A stretch of 58,250 bases of DNA from Rhodospirillaceae bacterium (GCA_020638595.1 JACKIG010000024.1:1-58250), one strand, 5' to 3'. Numbered from the stretch's first letter, positions 8,959-17,767 are shown. Notes: generated by a model not told the origin, from the letters alone. Program-made: numbers and translations.

Positions 8959-11576
8959 GGGAGTTCGCGCAACGGGAGCGGATAAACCTGAAGACCGGGA
9001 TCGTCGGCGCCCAGTTCCTCCCAGTGGTCCGTATCGGCATTGATGCGGCGGTACGTCTCCAGCTTGCGCTCAAGCTCAGCGATCAGACTTGCCCGCCCCG
9101 TTTCGGACTGATTGATCCAATCCTGCTCGGTCAGCTGGAGGATCCGGCTACGATACGGCAATGCTCGCAGATAGGCCGGCAGCAGCTCGCCGATCGGCCG
9201 CGCGACATCGCTGGCTTGGGTTTGCACCACCTCGCCGTAGTTCGCGGTGCTTGCCGCCAGCTCCTGCAAGGTGCGGAAGACGTCTTGCGGTGACTGGTCG
9301 GCGCGGCGCCAGATCGCCAGGATATCCTCAAGCCGCAGTGCCAGTTCGTTCAGCTGATTTCGCGTCAGGAAAACGCGGACCTCCATCGAATCGACGCTGG
9401 GATTGGCGAGATCCTTGTCAGCCGACCAGGCCCGGCGGAAGCGTGGCCCGGCGACATCGCCTTCCGCGCCGAGGAATTGCAGCTGCGCACGGAACAGCTC
9501 GTTGGTGAAGATCTCCCCCAGTTGCGCGGTCGGCGGCGGCACGTTGGTGCCCGGTTGCACCGGCTGGTCCGCTTCGGCGCAGGCAAGCTCGGGGAACAGC
9601 GCAGGTGGCAGCTGTCGGTTGTCGCAAAGCAAGGAAGGACTAGGCTGCTGGCGGATGCCGAGCGCCATGTCCTGCACCGCCCTCTCGAAGTTGTCGGTGA
9701 AGCCGGCGAGTTGCAGGCGGAACCCGCCGAGAGTGTCCGTCGACAGTCCGACGTATTTGTGGAGGCTTAGAATCCCCGTGTCGCTGATCTGAATATACTG
9801 CGCGCGTGCATAGTCGTGATTGTTGAAGCGTGCGCCTTCCGGCGTCAGCAGATGTATGGGAACAATGACGATGTCATTGCGTTGCGCCATCTCGACGATC
9901 GATGCGGGCCCAATCAGCGGATACAGTGACCTTGGGTCGCCGAAAGGACGGGGGCCGGCGTCGGAGATGACGACGATCAGTCGCAGATCGAATGGCTCCC
10001 AGTTCAAGTCTTCGATGGCGGAGACCAGCCCGGCGAACACGTCCTCGTTCCATCCGGACGTACTGACCGGGCTCGTTGAGACGTTCTCCAGGTTGATCAG
10101 CAGCCGTTCCGGCCGATCACCGATCCGCAGGTCCTGGTAGATCCGGGTCACATACCCGATGCGGGGGTCGAGGCTGACGTCGTCACGGAATCCGATCAGG
10201 CCGAAAGCGGCCTGATCCATCAAGCCGCTGCGGCCGAGACTCTGATAGAGGGAAATGATCGTCTCCCTCACCATCAATACGTAAGGCGTCATCGATGTCG
10301 TCGTGTCTACTACGAACACAACGCCAATGCCGAATTCGCCTAGATCATCTGATATATTGCCGACACCTGTGTCATCGACCAGGCGGATCGCTCTCTCGTC
10401 ATCTTCTGGTATAGCGCTTTCTTGTGAATTCAGTCCGGCGACCTGAACCAGCGTCGTCTCTTCTCCGGTAACGGTAAACGTCTCGAATTGCCAATCCAGG
10501 ATCGGCAGGAGATAGGGGTTGGCTTCGAACTCGACTGACGTCCGCGGCTCGATGGCGGCATAGCGAGCGGCGAGCTCATCGGTCAGAATCCCGAGCTCGA
10601 TCTCCTCCAGATCGCGAAGGACACCCGGAGTGGTGCCGTAGTGCGCGCGAACTTGTCGGACCAGATCCTGCAACTGGTTGAAGAACAGCACACGGGTCCG
10701 CCCACCTGGCGGCATGAACTGCATGACCAGCATATTGCGCCAGTCTTCCACATCTCCGCGGGGCAGCCAGCCGCTCACCCCCCCATAGGGATCCGGCCCA
10801 ACCTCCACCCAATCGCCGGTATCGGAATAGACATAGCGGACGGTGAACGTGGGCAGCGGCGCTCCGTCGCTCTCACGGCCACCCGGCGCATCGTGCAGAA
10901 CAGCGCCGGGAAGAGTCAGAACCCTCCGGAAGAGCTCCGGTATCTCTTCCTGGCGCAGAGGCACCCGATCCCCGACCGGCTCCCTCGGGCCGGCCACGAC
11001 GATCGGCGGCTGCGCGGTTTCTGGAGCGGGTGCTGGTGTTGGTGTTGGCGTGGCGGTCGGCTGGGGATCGGCCACCACCAGAGCCAATTGCTCGGTCATC
11101 GCGTCGGCGAGGCGGCTCTCTTGCTGCTCGTAGGCCGTCCGCAGGGCGGCCGCAGCGATGCGGGCATCCAGCTCCGCGATCTCTGCCGCCACCTCTTCCG
11201 CCGACCCGGTTTCCGCGAAAGTCGCTTCCCACTCCGTCAGCTGCTGGTCCCACAGATACTGCCGGATCTGGTTCTGGCGAATGATGTTCTCGATCAGCTC
11301 GATAAGTTCGCTGGCCTCACCATTGGTCTGGGGGGCCCTTTGAAGCAGCGGGAAGTCGCCGATCTGGCCGTCTTCCAGACCGCGGATCACCTCCGCCGGC
11401 TGTTGATCGGTGGCCGGGGACGCAGGCTGGGCGGGAGGAGACGCCACCGGCGCCTCCGTCTGCTGCGCACCGGCTGGGGTGGCGAGGCCGCAGGACAAGC
11501 TAAGAGCCAATCCAATACATGCGCTGCGAATGGGCCGCGCCGATGTCTGCGATCGGATTGCGTCGATGCCAGTCAT
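8955..11576 (-). CDS. Large exported vWA-domain protein with SH3-like module
   Basis: This 873-residue protein starts with a signal peptide ending near PAGAQ (about residue 38). A Pro/Ala linker and helical segment follow, then a Thr-Pro-rich linker (about 172-190) and an SH3-like stretch at about 215-272 (LPGAVLHDAPGG, GDWVEVGPDPYGGVSGWLP). The von Willebrand A domain begins near 415. Its MIDAS motif DTTTS is at 424-428, with FGLIGFRDD near 458 and VVISDAGPRP near 535. A long helical C-terminal region completes it. Metal-dependent vWA domains bind protein partners. The start at 11576 overlaps the previous stop (ATGA). The protein is likely periplasmic and a central scaffold of the machine. 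Confidence 0.85.
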   Translation of the reverse strand: MTGIDAIRSQTSARPIRSACIGLALSLSCGLATPAGAQQTEAPVASPPAQPASPATDQQPAEVIRGLEDGQIGDFPLLQRAPQTNGEASELIELIENIIRQNQIRQYLWDQQLTEWEATFAETGSAEEVAAEIAELDARIAAAALRTAYEQQESRLADAMTEQLALVVADPQPTATPTPTPAPAPETAQPPIVVAGPREPVGDRVPLRQEEIPELFRRVLTLPGAVLHDAPGGRESDGAPLPTFTVRYVYSDTGDWVEVGPDPYGGVSGWLPRGDVEDWRNMLVMQFMPPGGRTRVLFFNQLQDLVRQVRAHYGTTPGVLRDLEEIELGILTDELAARYAAIEPRTSVEFEANPYLLPILDWQFETFTVTGEETTLVQVAGLNSQESAIPEDDERAIRLVDDTGVGNISDDLGEFGIGVVFVVDTTTSMTPYVLMVRETIISLYQSLGRSGLMDQAAFGLIGFRDDVSLDPRIGYVTRIYQDLRIGDRPERLLINLENVSTSPVSTSGWNEDVFAGLVSAIEDLNWEPFDLRLIVVISDAGPRPFGDPRSLYPLIGPASIVEMAQRNDIVIVPIHLLTPEGARFNNHDYARAQYIQISDTGILSLHKYVGLSTDTLGGFRLQLAGFTDNFERAVQDMALGIRQQPSPSLLCDNRQLPPALFPELACAEADQPVQPGTNVPPPTAQLGEIFTNELFRAQLQFLGAEGDVAGPRFRRAWSADKDLANPSVDSMEVRVFLTRNQLNELALRLEDILAIWRRADQSPQDVFRTLQELAASTANYGEVVQTQASDVARPIGELLPAYLRALPYRSRILQLTEQDWINQSETGRASLIAELERKLETYRRINADTDHWEELGADDPGLQVYPLPLRELP

Positions 11577-12232
11577 TGTGCCGGCTCCTGCAGCAGGTGG
11601 GCAAAGGACGGATTGCTCGCCTCGACGAACCCGCGGGTTTGGCCGTTCTCCGGCGTTGTCGTGACAAGAACCCATGCGTTGTCATCGCTGATGGCGAGCG
11701 TGACCAGTATGGAGTCATCGCTCAAAGTCCCGGCGACACCACTCGTTCCGCTGGGGCCCTGCATCAATGTGATCGCAACCGGCATCCGCACGACGTCGAT
11801 GGCGGGGGTGAAGGTGCGGCCCCGCATCTGGTCGAGCATGTCCGACGGCAATGGCGGCAAGGGATCGAGCGAGGCCAAGACCTCTACCTTCCACTCTTCG
11901 ACGTCAGGGGCTGTCGGGTCGATCGGTCCCGGGTCCTGCGCCCTCAGCTGCTCCAGCACACGAAGCGCGTCCTCCGACGGCAGCTCGTCCGCAGCGAGCT
12001 GCTGCTGCCTTTCCTGAAGACGGAGCTCTTCCGCATTGAGAGCGTCCCGCGCTTGCTGAAGCCGGGTCAGTGTGCGCAGCAGCCGTTCCTGCGTCGGCCG
12101 ATCGATAGGATCGGCGCTGCCTTGCGCCCACGCAGCCGGTACGCAGGGGGCCATCGCGCCGACCAACAGGGACGCAGCAGCCAAACGATGCAAGGCGGCG
12201 TGGCTGATCCGTTTGCCTAGTCGTAGCCTCAT
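11573..12232 (-). CDS. Exported coiled-coil plus SH3-like protein
   Basis: This 219-residue protein has a signal peptide (LAAASLLVGAMAPCVPAAWA). A coiled-coil segment at about 45-100 is rich in Leu, Glu, Gln and Arg (RLQQARDALNAEELRLQERQ), and a C-terminal SH3-like region lies at about 150-207 (ITLMQGPSGTSGVAG, DDNAWVLV, TRGFVEA). The ATG at 12232 lies 1 base after the upstream stop, and its own stop overlaps the vWA start (ATGA). This layout implies stoichiometric production with its neighbours. No exact family is recognised; the SH3-like call rests on pattern and spacing only. Confidence 0.7.
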   Translation of the reverse strand: MRLRLGKRISHAALHRLAAASLLVGAMAPCVPAAWAQGSADPIDRPTQERLLRTLTRLQQARDALNAEELRLQERQQQLAADELPSEDALRVLEQLRAQDPGPIDPTAPDVEEWKVEVLASLDPLPPLPSDMLDQMRGRTFTPAIDVVRMPVAITLMQGPSGTSGVAGTLSDDSILVTLAISDDNAWVLVTTTPENGQTRGFVEASNPSFAHLLQEPAQ

Positions 12233-12233
12233 G

Positions 12234-12908
12234 TTAGTGGCCTCCGGAAAGCGATAGGGAGTGCAATATCCTGACGATGCCCACGGCGACCATGGCGATG
12301 GTGAGGACCACCGCCGTGGCCGCAGCTTGGGACAGGCCGGCGGCGGGCGACGGCAACCCAACCTCCAGCAGCAGCAGCGCGGCGGCATACAGCCCCCCGG
12401 TCTGGGCTGCCGTCACCTCGGGCCGCGTGTCCCGCACGCCGACCAGCGCCAGGATAAGCGCCAGCGGCAGCCCGGCGAGCAGTATCCCCAGGACCAGCCA
12501 GGGATCGCCGCCCGAGACCGGTGAAAGCGCGGCGGACACGGAAACGCCGGCGGCGACCCCGGCCGCGAGGACCGAGCCGGCGAGACGTCCGGCGACCGTG
12601 CCGCCGACCCGCAGCGAGACCGCGGCCACGCCGACCGTCAGCCAGAATATCGCAGGCACTTCGTGCCATGGCGCAAGCGGTAGGGCCTCTTCCAGCCACA
12701 CCCGGTCGGCGACCGCAAGCCACACCGGACTGCCCACCAGGGCTGCCAGTCCGCCGATCGTCCAAAGCGTGACATGACCCTTCGCGCCGAGCAGGCGCGT
12801 CGCCAAGCCGCTCCACATCATCACGAGAACCCCTACGCCCGCCGTCACCAGGCTTGCCAGGCTCACCTCCAGGCAGAGGGGGACGGCGGTGCCGAGGGAG
12901 TCCGCCAT
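12234..12908 (-). CDS. Polytopic membrane protein of unknown family
   Basis: This 224-residue protein is almost entirely hydrophobic, with about seven predicted membrane segments (for example LASLVTAGVGVLVMMW, WLVLGILLAGLPLALILAL and AVVLTIAMVAVGIVRIL). It has short polar loops and no catalytic motif that I recognise. The ATG at 12908 shares its first base with the stop codon of the preceding gene (TGATG); a GTG at 12911 is an alternative. The tight coupling makes it an integral component of the cluster, perhaps a membrane anchor for the motor subunits encoded just upstream. Confidence 0.75.
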   Translation of the reverse strand: MADSLGTAVPLCLEVSLASLVTAGVGVLVMMWSGLATRLLGAKGHVTLWTIGGLAALVGSPVWLAVADRVWLEEALPLAPWHEVPAIFWLTVGVAAVSLRVGGTVAGRLAGSVLAAGVAAGVSVSAALSPVSGGDPWLVLGILLAGLPLALILALVGVRDTRPEVTAAQTGGLYAAALLLLEVGLPSPAAGLSQAAATAVVLTIAMVAVGIVRILHSLSLSGGH

Positions 12909-13933
12909 CACAGCGATCCTTCCGCGGTCGACAAGGCGGCGATGACGGCGCGATCTCGGGCGATCCGTTCCGCGATCACCTGGGCACAGCCGCGGGGCAG
13001 GCGGCCGACATGCGCTGCCGCCTGCTCCATGGAGGCAAGCGCCAGATCGCGGTCATTGACCCAGGCATAGGCCAGCGCCGCTGCGTAGTCGCCGGCCGCC
13101 GACCGCGCCCCGCCGGTGCCGGTCACATGATCGGCTATCTGCCTGAAGTACCTCGTGTTGTCGGCCAGCGCCGGCAGAACGGCGACCGATCGCAAGACAG
13201 TGGCAGCATAGCGCTGACAGGCTTGGGCGGTCAGCCGCGGACCTGCCAGCTCGCGCAGACTGGCGGACAAGAGCTGCAGCCATGCGTCCCAGTAGGTCGG
13301 GTCCAGCTCCACGGCCTCGGCCAGCAGCGCCCAGGATCGTTCGCGCTCGCCCAGGGCCTGCCGTGCCATGGCCTCGAGAAAGACCGCGTCCGCCCGCATC
13401 GCCGGCTGCCCCACGTCCTCAGCACGGTCGGCGACGTAGGTGAGCGCCAAGGTGGGGTCGCCGAGCCGCAACGCGATCGTCCCCAGCTCCACCCGGGTGC
13501 GCAGCCGCACCTCGGGGCTGGTGTCCTGCAGCAGCGGCTCGAGAACCTGCCGCTTCAGGGCTGGATCGTCGGCCAGTGCGGCCAGCTGGAAGCGCTGTCG
13601 GACATCCGGCGACGGCGTCCCCCACAGCGCGAGGTGTCGCATCCCCGCGCGATCGCCGGCGGGCAGCGTCGTCGGCTGCAGCTCTTCCGGGCGCATGCGC
13701 TGCTGCACCTCCGAGGCGTCGACGATGAGGATGCGCTCCGCCTCAGTGCAGCCGTCCCGGCCCTCTGGGCACTCGGTCAGCTGTGCTAGCACGTCTGCCA
13801 GCGCCGTCGTCTCGGACGGCTCGCAGCTCATCCCGCCGGGCAGGGCAGCGACGGCCAGCAGCCCCAGCGCCACCAGGCTCGCCAGCACGCGGCCGGCCAG
13901 GGCGCGAAGACTGTGGGGAGGGCCGGATATCAT
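12908..13933 (-). CDS. Exported helical-repeat (TPR/Sel1-like) protein
   Basis: This 341-residue protein has an N-terminal hydrophobic segment (LASLVALGLLAVAALPGG) followed by helical repeats. Tetratricopeptide-like patterns are visible, such as AELGT-type helices near VRLRTRVELGTIALRLGD, and AVFLEAMARQALGERERS followed by LLAEAVELDPTYWDAW. It would be a protein-interaction scaffold, periplasmic or membrane-tethered. A cysteine follows the hydrophobic segment (GGMSC), but the residue at -3 is a poor lipobox, so I do not call it a lipoprotein. Its start is 9 bases after the second ExbD-like gene. The TPR assignment is by pattern only. Confidence 0.7.
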   Translation of the reverse strand: MISGPPHSLRALAGRVLASLVALGLLAVAALPGGMSCEPSETTALADVLAQLTECPEGRDGCTEAERILIVDASEVQQRMRPEELQPTTLPAGDRAGMRHLALWGTPSPDVRQRFQLAALADDPALKRQVLEPLLQDTSPEVRLRTRVELGTIALRLGDPTLALTYVADRAEDVGQPAMRADAVFLEAMARQALGERERSWALLAEAVELDPTYWDAWLQLLSASLRELAGPRLTAQACQRYAATVLRSVAVLPALADNTRYFRQIADHVTGTGGARSAAGDYAAALAYAWVNDRDLALASMEQAAAHVGRLPRGCAQVIAERIARDRAVIAALSTAEGSL

Positions 13934-13942
13934 CGCTGCGCC

Positions 13943-14605
13943 TCACCAATAGAACGACGGATGCTGGAGATTCCCGTGACTCCGCGAGAACGCGATCGGG
14001 CGATTGTCGTCGAAGGGGATCCAGCGTATCGGTATGCCGCGCTCGAGAACCGCAGGATAAAGCCTGGCAAAGGCGTCCATGCCCGAGGTCCGCACGGCGA
14101 AGGTCGGGGCGACCCTGCGCTCCCGAAAGTCGTGCTCGAGGCCGGCGACGATCTCCGGCAGGGTGTCCGGGGTGACGTCGATTCCTGACGTACGGACGTA
14201 GTCCGCATCGGGCGTCAGCTCGAAGTGGAAGGTATTGATGTCGCGTATGACACGCGGCTCGACCTTCAGCTCGAAGTCGCCCTGCGGCACGGTGCCGGTA
14301 CGCAGCCCCCTTTCCTGGAGCGCCGAGACCGCGGGGCCGAGGTCCAGCAGCACGATGCGGTCTTCCGCGGCGAGGTAGACGTTAGTGAACGGGCGGAACA
14401 GCTGATCGGTCATCACCGGGAAGACCAGGGTGGGGGGGCTGTCCGCCGGCTCGATGGACTGGTCCGTCGGCGCCGCTTCGAGCGACAGCAGTCGCGTCGC
14501 CAACACGACGATCAACACGGCCAAGGTGTTGGTCGCGATATCGAGGAATGCCCCGTCGGCGGCATCGTTGGACCGTCCGACGGCTTCGGTTGCCCTCGCC
14601 GTCAT
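13943..14605 (-). CDS. ExbD-like subunit with large periplasmic domain (second copy)
   Basis: This 220-residue protein has one N-terminal membrane helix preceded by DGAFLDIATNTLAVLIVVLA. Asp22 at the start of the helix aligns by position with the essential membrane Asp of ExbD/TolR. The remaining ~175 residues form a soluble, presumably periplasmic domain much larger than in ExbD (about 95). Family knowledge says ExbD/TolR dimers sit inside an ExbB/TolQ pentamer and transmit proton-driven motion. The ATG at 14605 overlaps the stop of the first ExbD-like gene (ATGA). Similarity is weak outside the helix, so the assignment rests on topology, the Asp and the gene order. Confidence 0.65.
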   Translation of the reverse strand: MTARATEAVGRSNDAADGAFLDIATNTLAVLIVVLATRLLSLEAAPTDQSIEPADSPPTLVFPVMTDQLFRPFTNVYLAAEDRIVLLDLGPAVSALQERGLRTGTVPQGDFELKVEPRVIRDINTFHFELTPDADYVRTSGIDVTPDTLPEIVAGLEHDFRERRVAPTFAVRTSGMDAFARLYPAVLERGIPIRWIPFDDNRPIAFSRSHGNLQHPSFYW

Positions 14606-15114
14606 GGCGCCCCGCCCTCCGTCTCGCCGCGCCACCGGGCAATCAGCCGGTCCGCCGCCGCCGTGTCGGACTCCAGTGGCCAGTCGCGCAGCCGGAACAC
14701 GGGCATCGCCGTCTGCGCATCGGCGGCCTCCACGTCCTCTTGTAGGCGGATGGCGTTGCGGTAGCTGGCATGCAGCGCCCTGCGTAGGCCGAAGCAGCTC
14801 TCGTTGAAGGCAAACACCATGTTGGTAACGCCCGTCGCCTCCGCCGCCACCGTCTCGATCACCTCGGTGATCTGATCGACGGAAATCGCCACGGGATCAG
14901 TCTGCCGCGACACGTAGAGATCGATGGAGGAGGGCTCGACGCACACGGCAATATGGTCCGTGTCCGGTGGGTAGAAGGGCCGCTCGGACCGCGTGATATG
15001 CACCGCGATGAACACGACGATGATGCCGATCGTCGAAAAAACGATATCGAGAAAGGGGAGCAGCAGCAGGCGGGGGAAACCGGATCCGGCCCGCGCTGCG
15101 GCCCGCCCGCTCAT
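14602..15114 (-). CDS. ExbD-like subunit (first copy)
   Basis: This 170-residue protein has a single N-terminal membrane segment, LPFLDIVFSTIGIIVVFIAV, with Asp23 where ExbD, TolR and MotB carry the proton-binding Asp. A periplasmic domain of about 125 residues follows, starting TRSERPFYPP. The ATG at 15114 overlaps the TolQ-like stop (ATGA at 15111-15114), and its stop overlaps the next ExbD-like start (ATGA at 14602-14605). Family knowledge gives the role: the rotor or plug of a proton-driven inner-membrane motor. The pairing with a second ExbD-like protein of different size suggests a heteromeric rod. Confidence 0.75.
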   Translation of the reverse strand: MSGRAAARAGSGFPRLLLLPFLDIVFSTIGIIVVFIAVHITRSERPFYPPDTDHIAVCVEPSSIDLYVSRQTDPVAISVDQITEVIETVAAEATGVTNMVFAFNESCFGLRRALHASYRNAIRLQEDVEAADAQTAMPVFRLRDWPLESDTAAADRLIARWRGETEGGAP

Positions 15115-15767
15115 GGTTGTCCGCTCTGCGGATCGGTGGACAGGCGGTCCGCCCAGATCCGCAGCGGGTAGGTGTAGAGCATCACCGGGATGACGCTGAT
15201 CAACCCGGCCAGAGTCGTGTCGAAGGCGAATTCCAGGCCGTCGATCACGCTGCCCAGCGCGTTGTCGCCGCTTGCCATGACGCCGCCCAGGTCGCCGATG
15301 GCGGCACTGATGCCGATGACCGTGCCGATGAACCCGAGCAGGGGTAGTGCCCAGGCCACATAGCCGAGAAGCGACAGTGCATGGTCGATGCTGGCTGGGT
15401 CCGTCGCCCGATTGCCATCGCGGCCGGTGACGGCACAGACCATGCGGCTGCCCGATTTCGCTTCTTGCCGCAATCGGCGATCGATCCGCAATCCCCAGGC
15501 CTGTAAGGCCGCATAGACCGTCGCCCCGACGAACAGAGTGAAGATCCCCAGGCAATAGTTGTTGGCCAGATAGCGGTCGATCGCACGCTCCTCGACCGGG
15601 ACGTAGGCCTGCTTGAACGTCGCGAGCACCGCCACGGAAACCAGCATGCTGATGATCATCGGGGCGACGATGACCTGTCCGCGCGCGGTGGGGCGGCGGT
15701 CGACTGTCGCTGCGCCCTCGTTCGTGTCTGGGTCGGCGGGCGTCATCGTCAAGCGGTTTTCGGTCAT
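15111..15767 (-). CDS. MotA/TolQ/ExbB-family proton channel subunit
   Basis: This 218-residue protein shows four hydrophobic segments (about 32-50, 70-92, 134-156 and 176-200). The family core appears as LPLLGFIGTVIGISAAI followed by LEFAFDTTLAGLISVIPV, matching the TolQ/ExbB pattern of LGLLGTVxGI followed by Ala/Thr-rich TM3. Family members form a pentameric proton channel that drives an ExbD/TolR partner; here two such partners follow in ATGA overlap. The ATG at 15767 was chosen because upstream in-frame codons overlap the preceding gene. There is no long cytoplasmic coiled-coil tail as in Zorya ZorA. Confidence 0.88.
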   Translation of the reverse strand: MTENRLTMTPADPDTNEGAATVDRRPTARGQVIVAPMIISMLVSVAVLATFKQAYVPVEERAIDRYLANNYCLGIFTLFVGATVYAALQAWGLRIDRRLRQEAKSGSRMVCAVTGRDGNRATDPASIDHALSLLGYVAWALPLLGFIGTVIGISAAIGDLGGVMASGDNALGSVIDGLEFAFDTTLAGLISVIPVMLYTYPLRIWADRLSTDPQSGQP

Positions 15768-15792
15768 CCGGCCAACAACTCCCGGCTCGTCC

Positions 15793-16194
15793 TCAGTCCA
15801 CAGGCTGGTCGCCCGTCGCCTCCAACAGGCCATCGAGAGCCTCTTGCAGCGTCGCGCGCCGTTCCAGGATCTCCTCCCGCAGCGTCATCATTGCGCCTAG
15901 CTGCTCATTCCGCGCGCCCAACAGGTGCTCCAATCGGTCGGCTTCGTCGTCGGTCGTCGCCGTTGCGAGCCTGCCCAGGATATCGTCGAGATCCGCTTCC
16001 GTCGTGGCGATCAAGGTGTCCAGCTCACTGAGCATCCCATCGATACGCTCGATGTTCTGCTCGATCGTGCTCGGCAGGGGAGCGGCTTGCTCCTGGGGGG
16101 CGCCTTCACCGGTGCTGGACTGTGCGAACGCCGTCGTTGCAGACAGCGCGAACCACGCCGCACATCCCAGGCGCAGCCAGTGCGACGCCGCCAT
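15793..16194 (-). CDS. Small exported coiled-coil protein
   Basis: This 133-residue protein has a signal peptide (CAAWFALSATTAFAQ) and a mature region that is almost wholly helical and charged, with heptad-like Leu/Ile spacing (IERIDGMLSELDTLIATTEA, LMTLREEIL-like segments). No domain family is recognised. It lies 37 bases downstream of another exported coiled-coil gene and 25 bases upstream of the proton-channel gene. A periplasmic rod or adaptor role is inferred from context only. The ATG at 16194 was chosen because it starts directly before the signal peptide and has a GGGAG-type site upstream. Confidence 0.7.
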   Translation of the reverse strand: MAASHWLRLGCAAWFALSATTAFAQSSTGEGAPQEQAAPLPSTIEQNIERIDGMLSELDTLIATTEADLDDILGRLATATTDDEADRLEHLLGARNEQLGAMMTLREEILERRATLQEALDGLLEATGDQPVD

Positions 16195-16231
16195 CGCTCG
16201 GCTCCCGCTCCCCCGGCGCCTCTTGCTCTCG

Positions 16232-16903
16232 TCACTCGGTCGCGACGGTTTCCTGCCCGCCGGCCAGGCCGACACTCTCCACCACAGCCGTCATGCTCTC
16301 GTTCATGGCCGTAATCTGATCACGCACCAGGTTCAGGCTTTGGAGAACGGCGTCAGCGTTGCCGAGCGCAATCCACTCAGCGACGATTTCGCGCTCGGCT
16401 TCGATCTGGGCGACAAGGCTCTGGGCCCGTATCCGCTGTTCGGAGATCTGGCCGCGGGCCGCGATCGCATGCTCGATACGCTCACCCCAGGCATCGGCGG
16501 TGGCCTGATAACGGGCGTCGGATGCCGCGCGCTCGATGTTCTGGCGCCGCCGCTCTTCCCATTCGTCCAAGAGGGCGCTGAGATCCGTCCAGATCTCGCT
16601 GTCTTCCGCCAAGCGTCCGTTGAGCGCTGCGACCGTCGCGAGCGTGTCCGACAGAGCCTGGTCGGCCGCTTCCAGCGAGTTCTCGCTCTCGGCGATCTGC
16701 TGGTCGAGCGTGTCGAGCTGGCTCTGCAGCTCTTGGGCAAGATCCTCGACATTGGAGAACAGCTCGCTGACCGACGGCGGCGCTCCCGCCTCCGGCGGCG
16801 CGTCCGCCTCCGGCGGGGTGTCTGCGCTGGTGTCGGTCTGCGCCCAAGCTGGGATGCTGAAGAGCAGCGCAATCATGGCTGCCAGGGTGAAGTGAAGCCT
16901 CAT
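16232..16903 (-). CDS. Exported coiled-coil protein
   Basis: This 223-residue protein has a clear signal peptide (LAAMIALLFSIPAWA). An Asp/Pro/Ala-rich linker (about 23-43) follows, then a long alpha-helical region rich in Glu, Gln, Leu and Ala (QSQLDTLDQQIAESENSLEA, SLVAQIEAEREIVAEW). No catalytic motif or known domain is seen. A good GGAGG site precedes the ATG at 16903. It resembles the neighbouring exported coiled-coil proteins in design but not closely in sequence. It probably builds an elongated periplasmic part of the cluster's machine. Confidence 0.72.
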   Translation of the reverse strand: MRLHFTLAAMIALLFSIPAWAQTDTSADTPPEADAPPEAGAPPSVSELFSNVEDLAQELQSQLDTLDQQIAESENSLEAADQALSDTLATVAALNGRLAEDSEIWTDLSALLDEWEERRRQNIERAASDARYQATADAWGERIEHAIAARGQISEQRIRAQSLVAQIEAEREIVAEWIALGNADAVLQSLNLVRDQITAMNESMTAVVESVGLAGGQETVATE

Positions 16904-17024
16904 CGGTGGTCCTCCGGTTTCATCGTTGCCTGTCGTCGAGCCACTTGGACCCGATGGGAAAATTCAATCAGCGGCAGCGAAGATGCGGGACAGCGGCCGC
17001 TGGTGGTTCGGGATCGTCAAGTCG

Positions 17025-17687
17025 TCACTCCGAAACGGTTTCGGGTTCTTCAAGCCCCATTTGCGCAAGCTCATCCAAGCTCTGCACCAGATGATCCAAG
17101 TCACCCAAGACATCTCGTTCGACACTGGTAAGGACTTCGTTGATCTTATTCACAAGCAGCTCGTCGCTGAGACGAATGCGCAGCGCTTCGATTTCGCCTA
17201 GCCTCTGGTCGGCTGCCACCCGTCCCTCACGTATTCTCTCCTGAATGAGGGCAATTCTTTCAATGTCCCTTTCCAAGCTCTCGATCAGATCGGCATTTTC
17301 CGTCGGTCGCCTCGCCAACCGGACGCGCAATGCGGACACCTGTTCCCGGACACGCATGAGATTGTCGTTGAGCGGGCTCGTCTCGTCGAGGGACAGCAGC
17401 ACGCCACGGACTTCCGTGCTGATCGAACGGAACTGCTCGTCCATGGCGTGATAGAGCTCATCGGGATCGGCGGCGAGGATCGTGCCCAATTCCGTCAGAC
17501 GGTCCCGTGCGCTGACGACCGTGTCCGACAAGCGACGGCTGCGCGACGAGACTTCCCGGAGATTCTGGTCGAATAGATCATAGGGATCGTCCGATTCCTG
17601 CGTCTGCGCAAAAGCGGGCTCGTCGGAGATACTGCACAGAACAAGACTCGCAATACAAACGACCACAATACGCCCAACGATCCTCAT
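17025..17687 (-). CDS. Exported coiled-coil protein
   Basis: This 220-residue protein has a signal peptide ending near SDEPAFAQ and a mature helical, charged region (SSRSRRLSDTVVSARDRLTE, LIESLERDIERIALIQERI). A strong GGAGG site lies before the ATG at 17687. It is separated from its neighbours by 80 and 121 bases, larger gaps than in the rest of the cluster, so an internal promoter is possible. There is no recognised family. Design and position make it another periplasmic structural component. Confidence 0.72.
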   Translation of the reverse strand: MRIVGRIVVVCIASLVLCSISDEPAFAQTQESDDPYDLFDQNLREVSSRSRRLSDTVVSARDRLTELGTILAADPDELYHAMDEQFRSISTEVRGVLLSLDETSPLNDNLMRVREQVSALRVRLARRPTENADLIESLERDIERIALIQERIREGRVAADQRLGEIEALRIRLSDELLVNKINEVLTSVERDVLGDLDHLVQSLDELAQMGLEEPETVSE

Positions 17688-17767
17688 GTCTTACCTCCGT
17701 TCCATACAACGTTACTCAGACAAGCGACTTAGGGATGACCGCTGCGTCTTTCGTATAACAACCTTGA

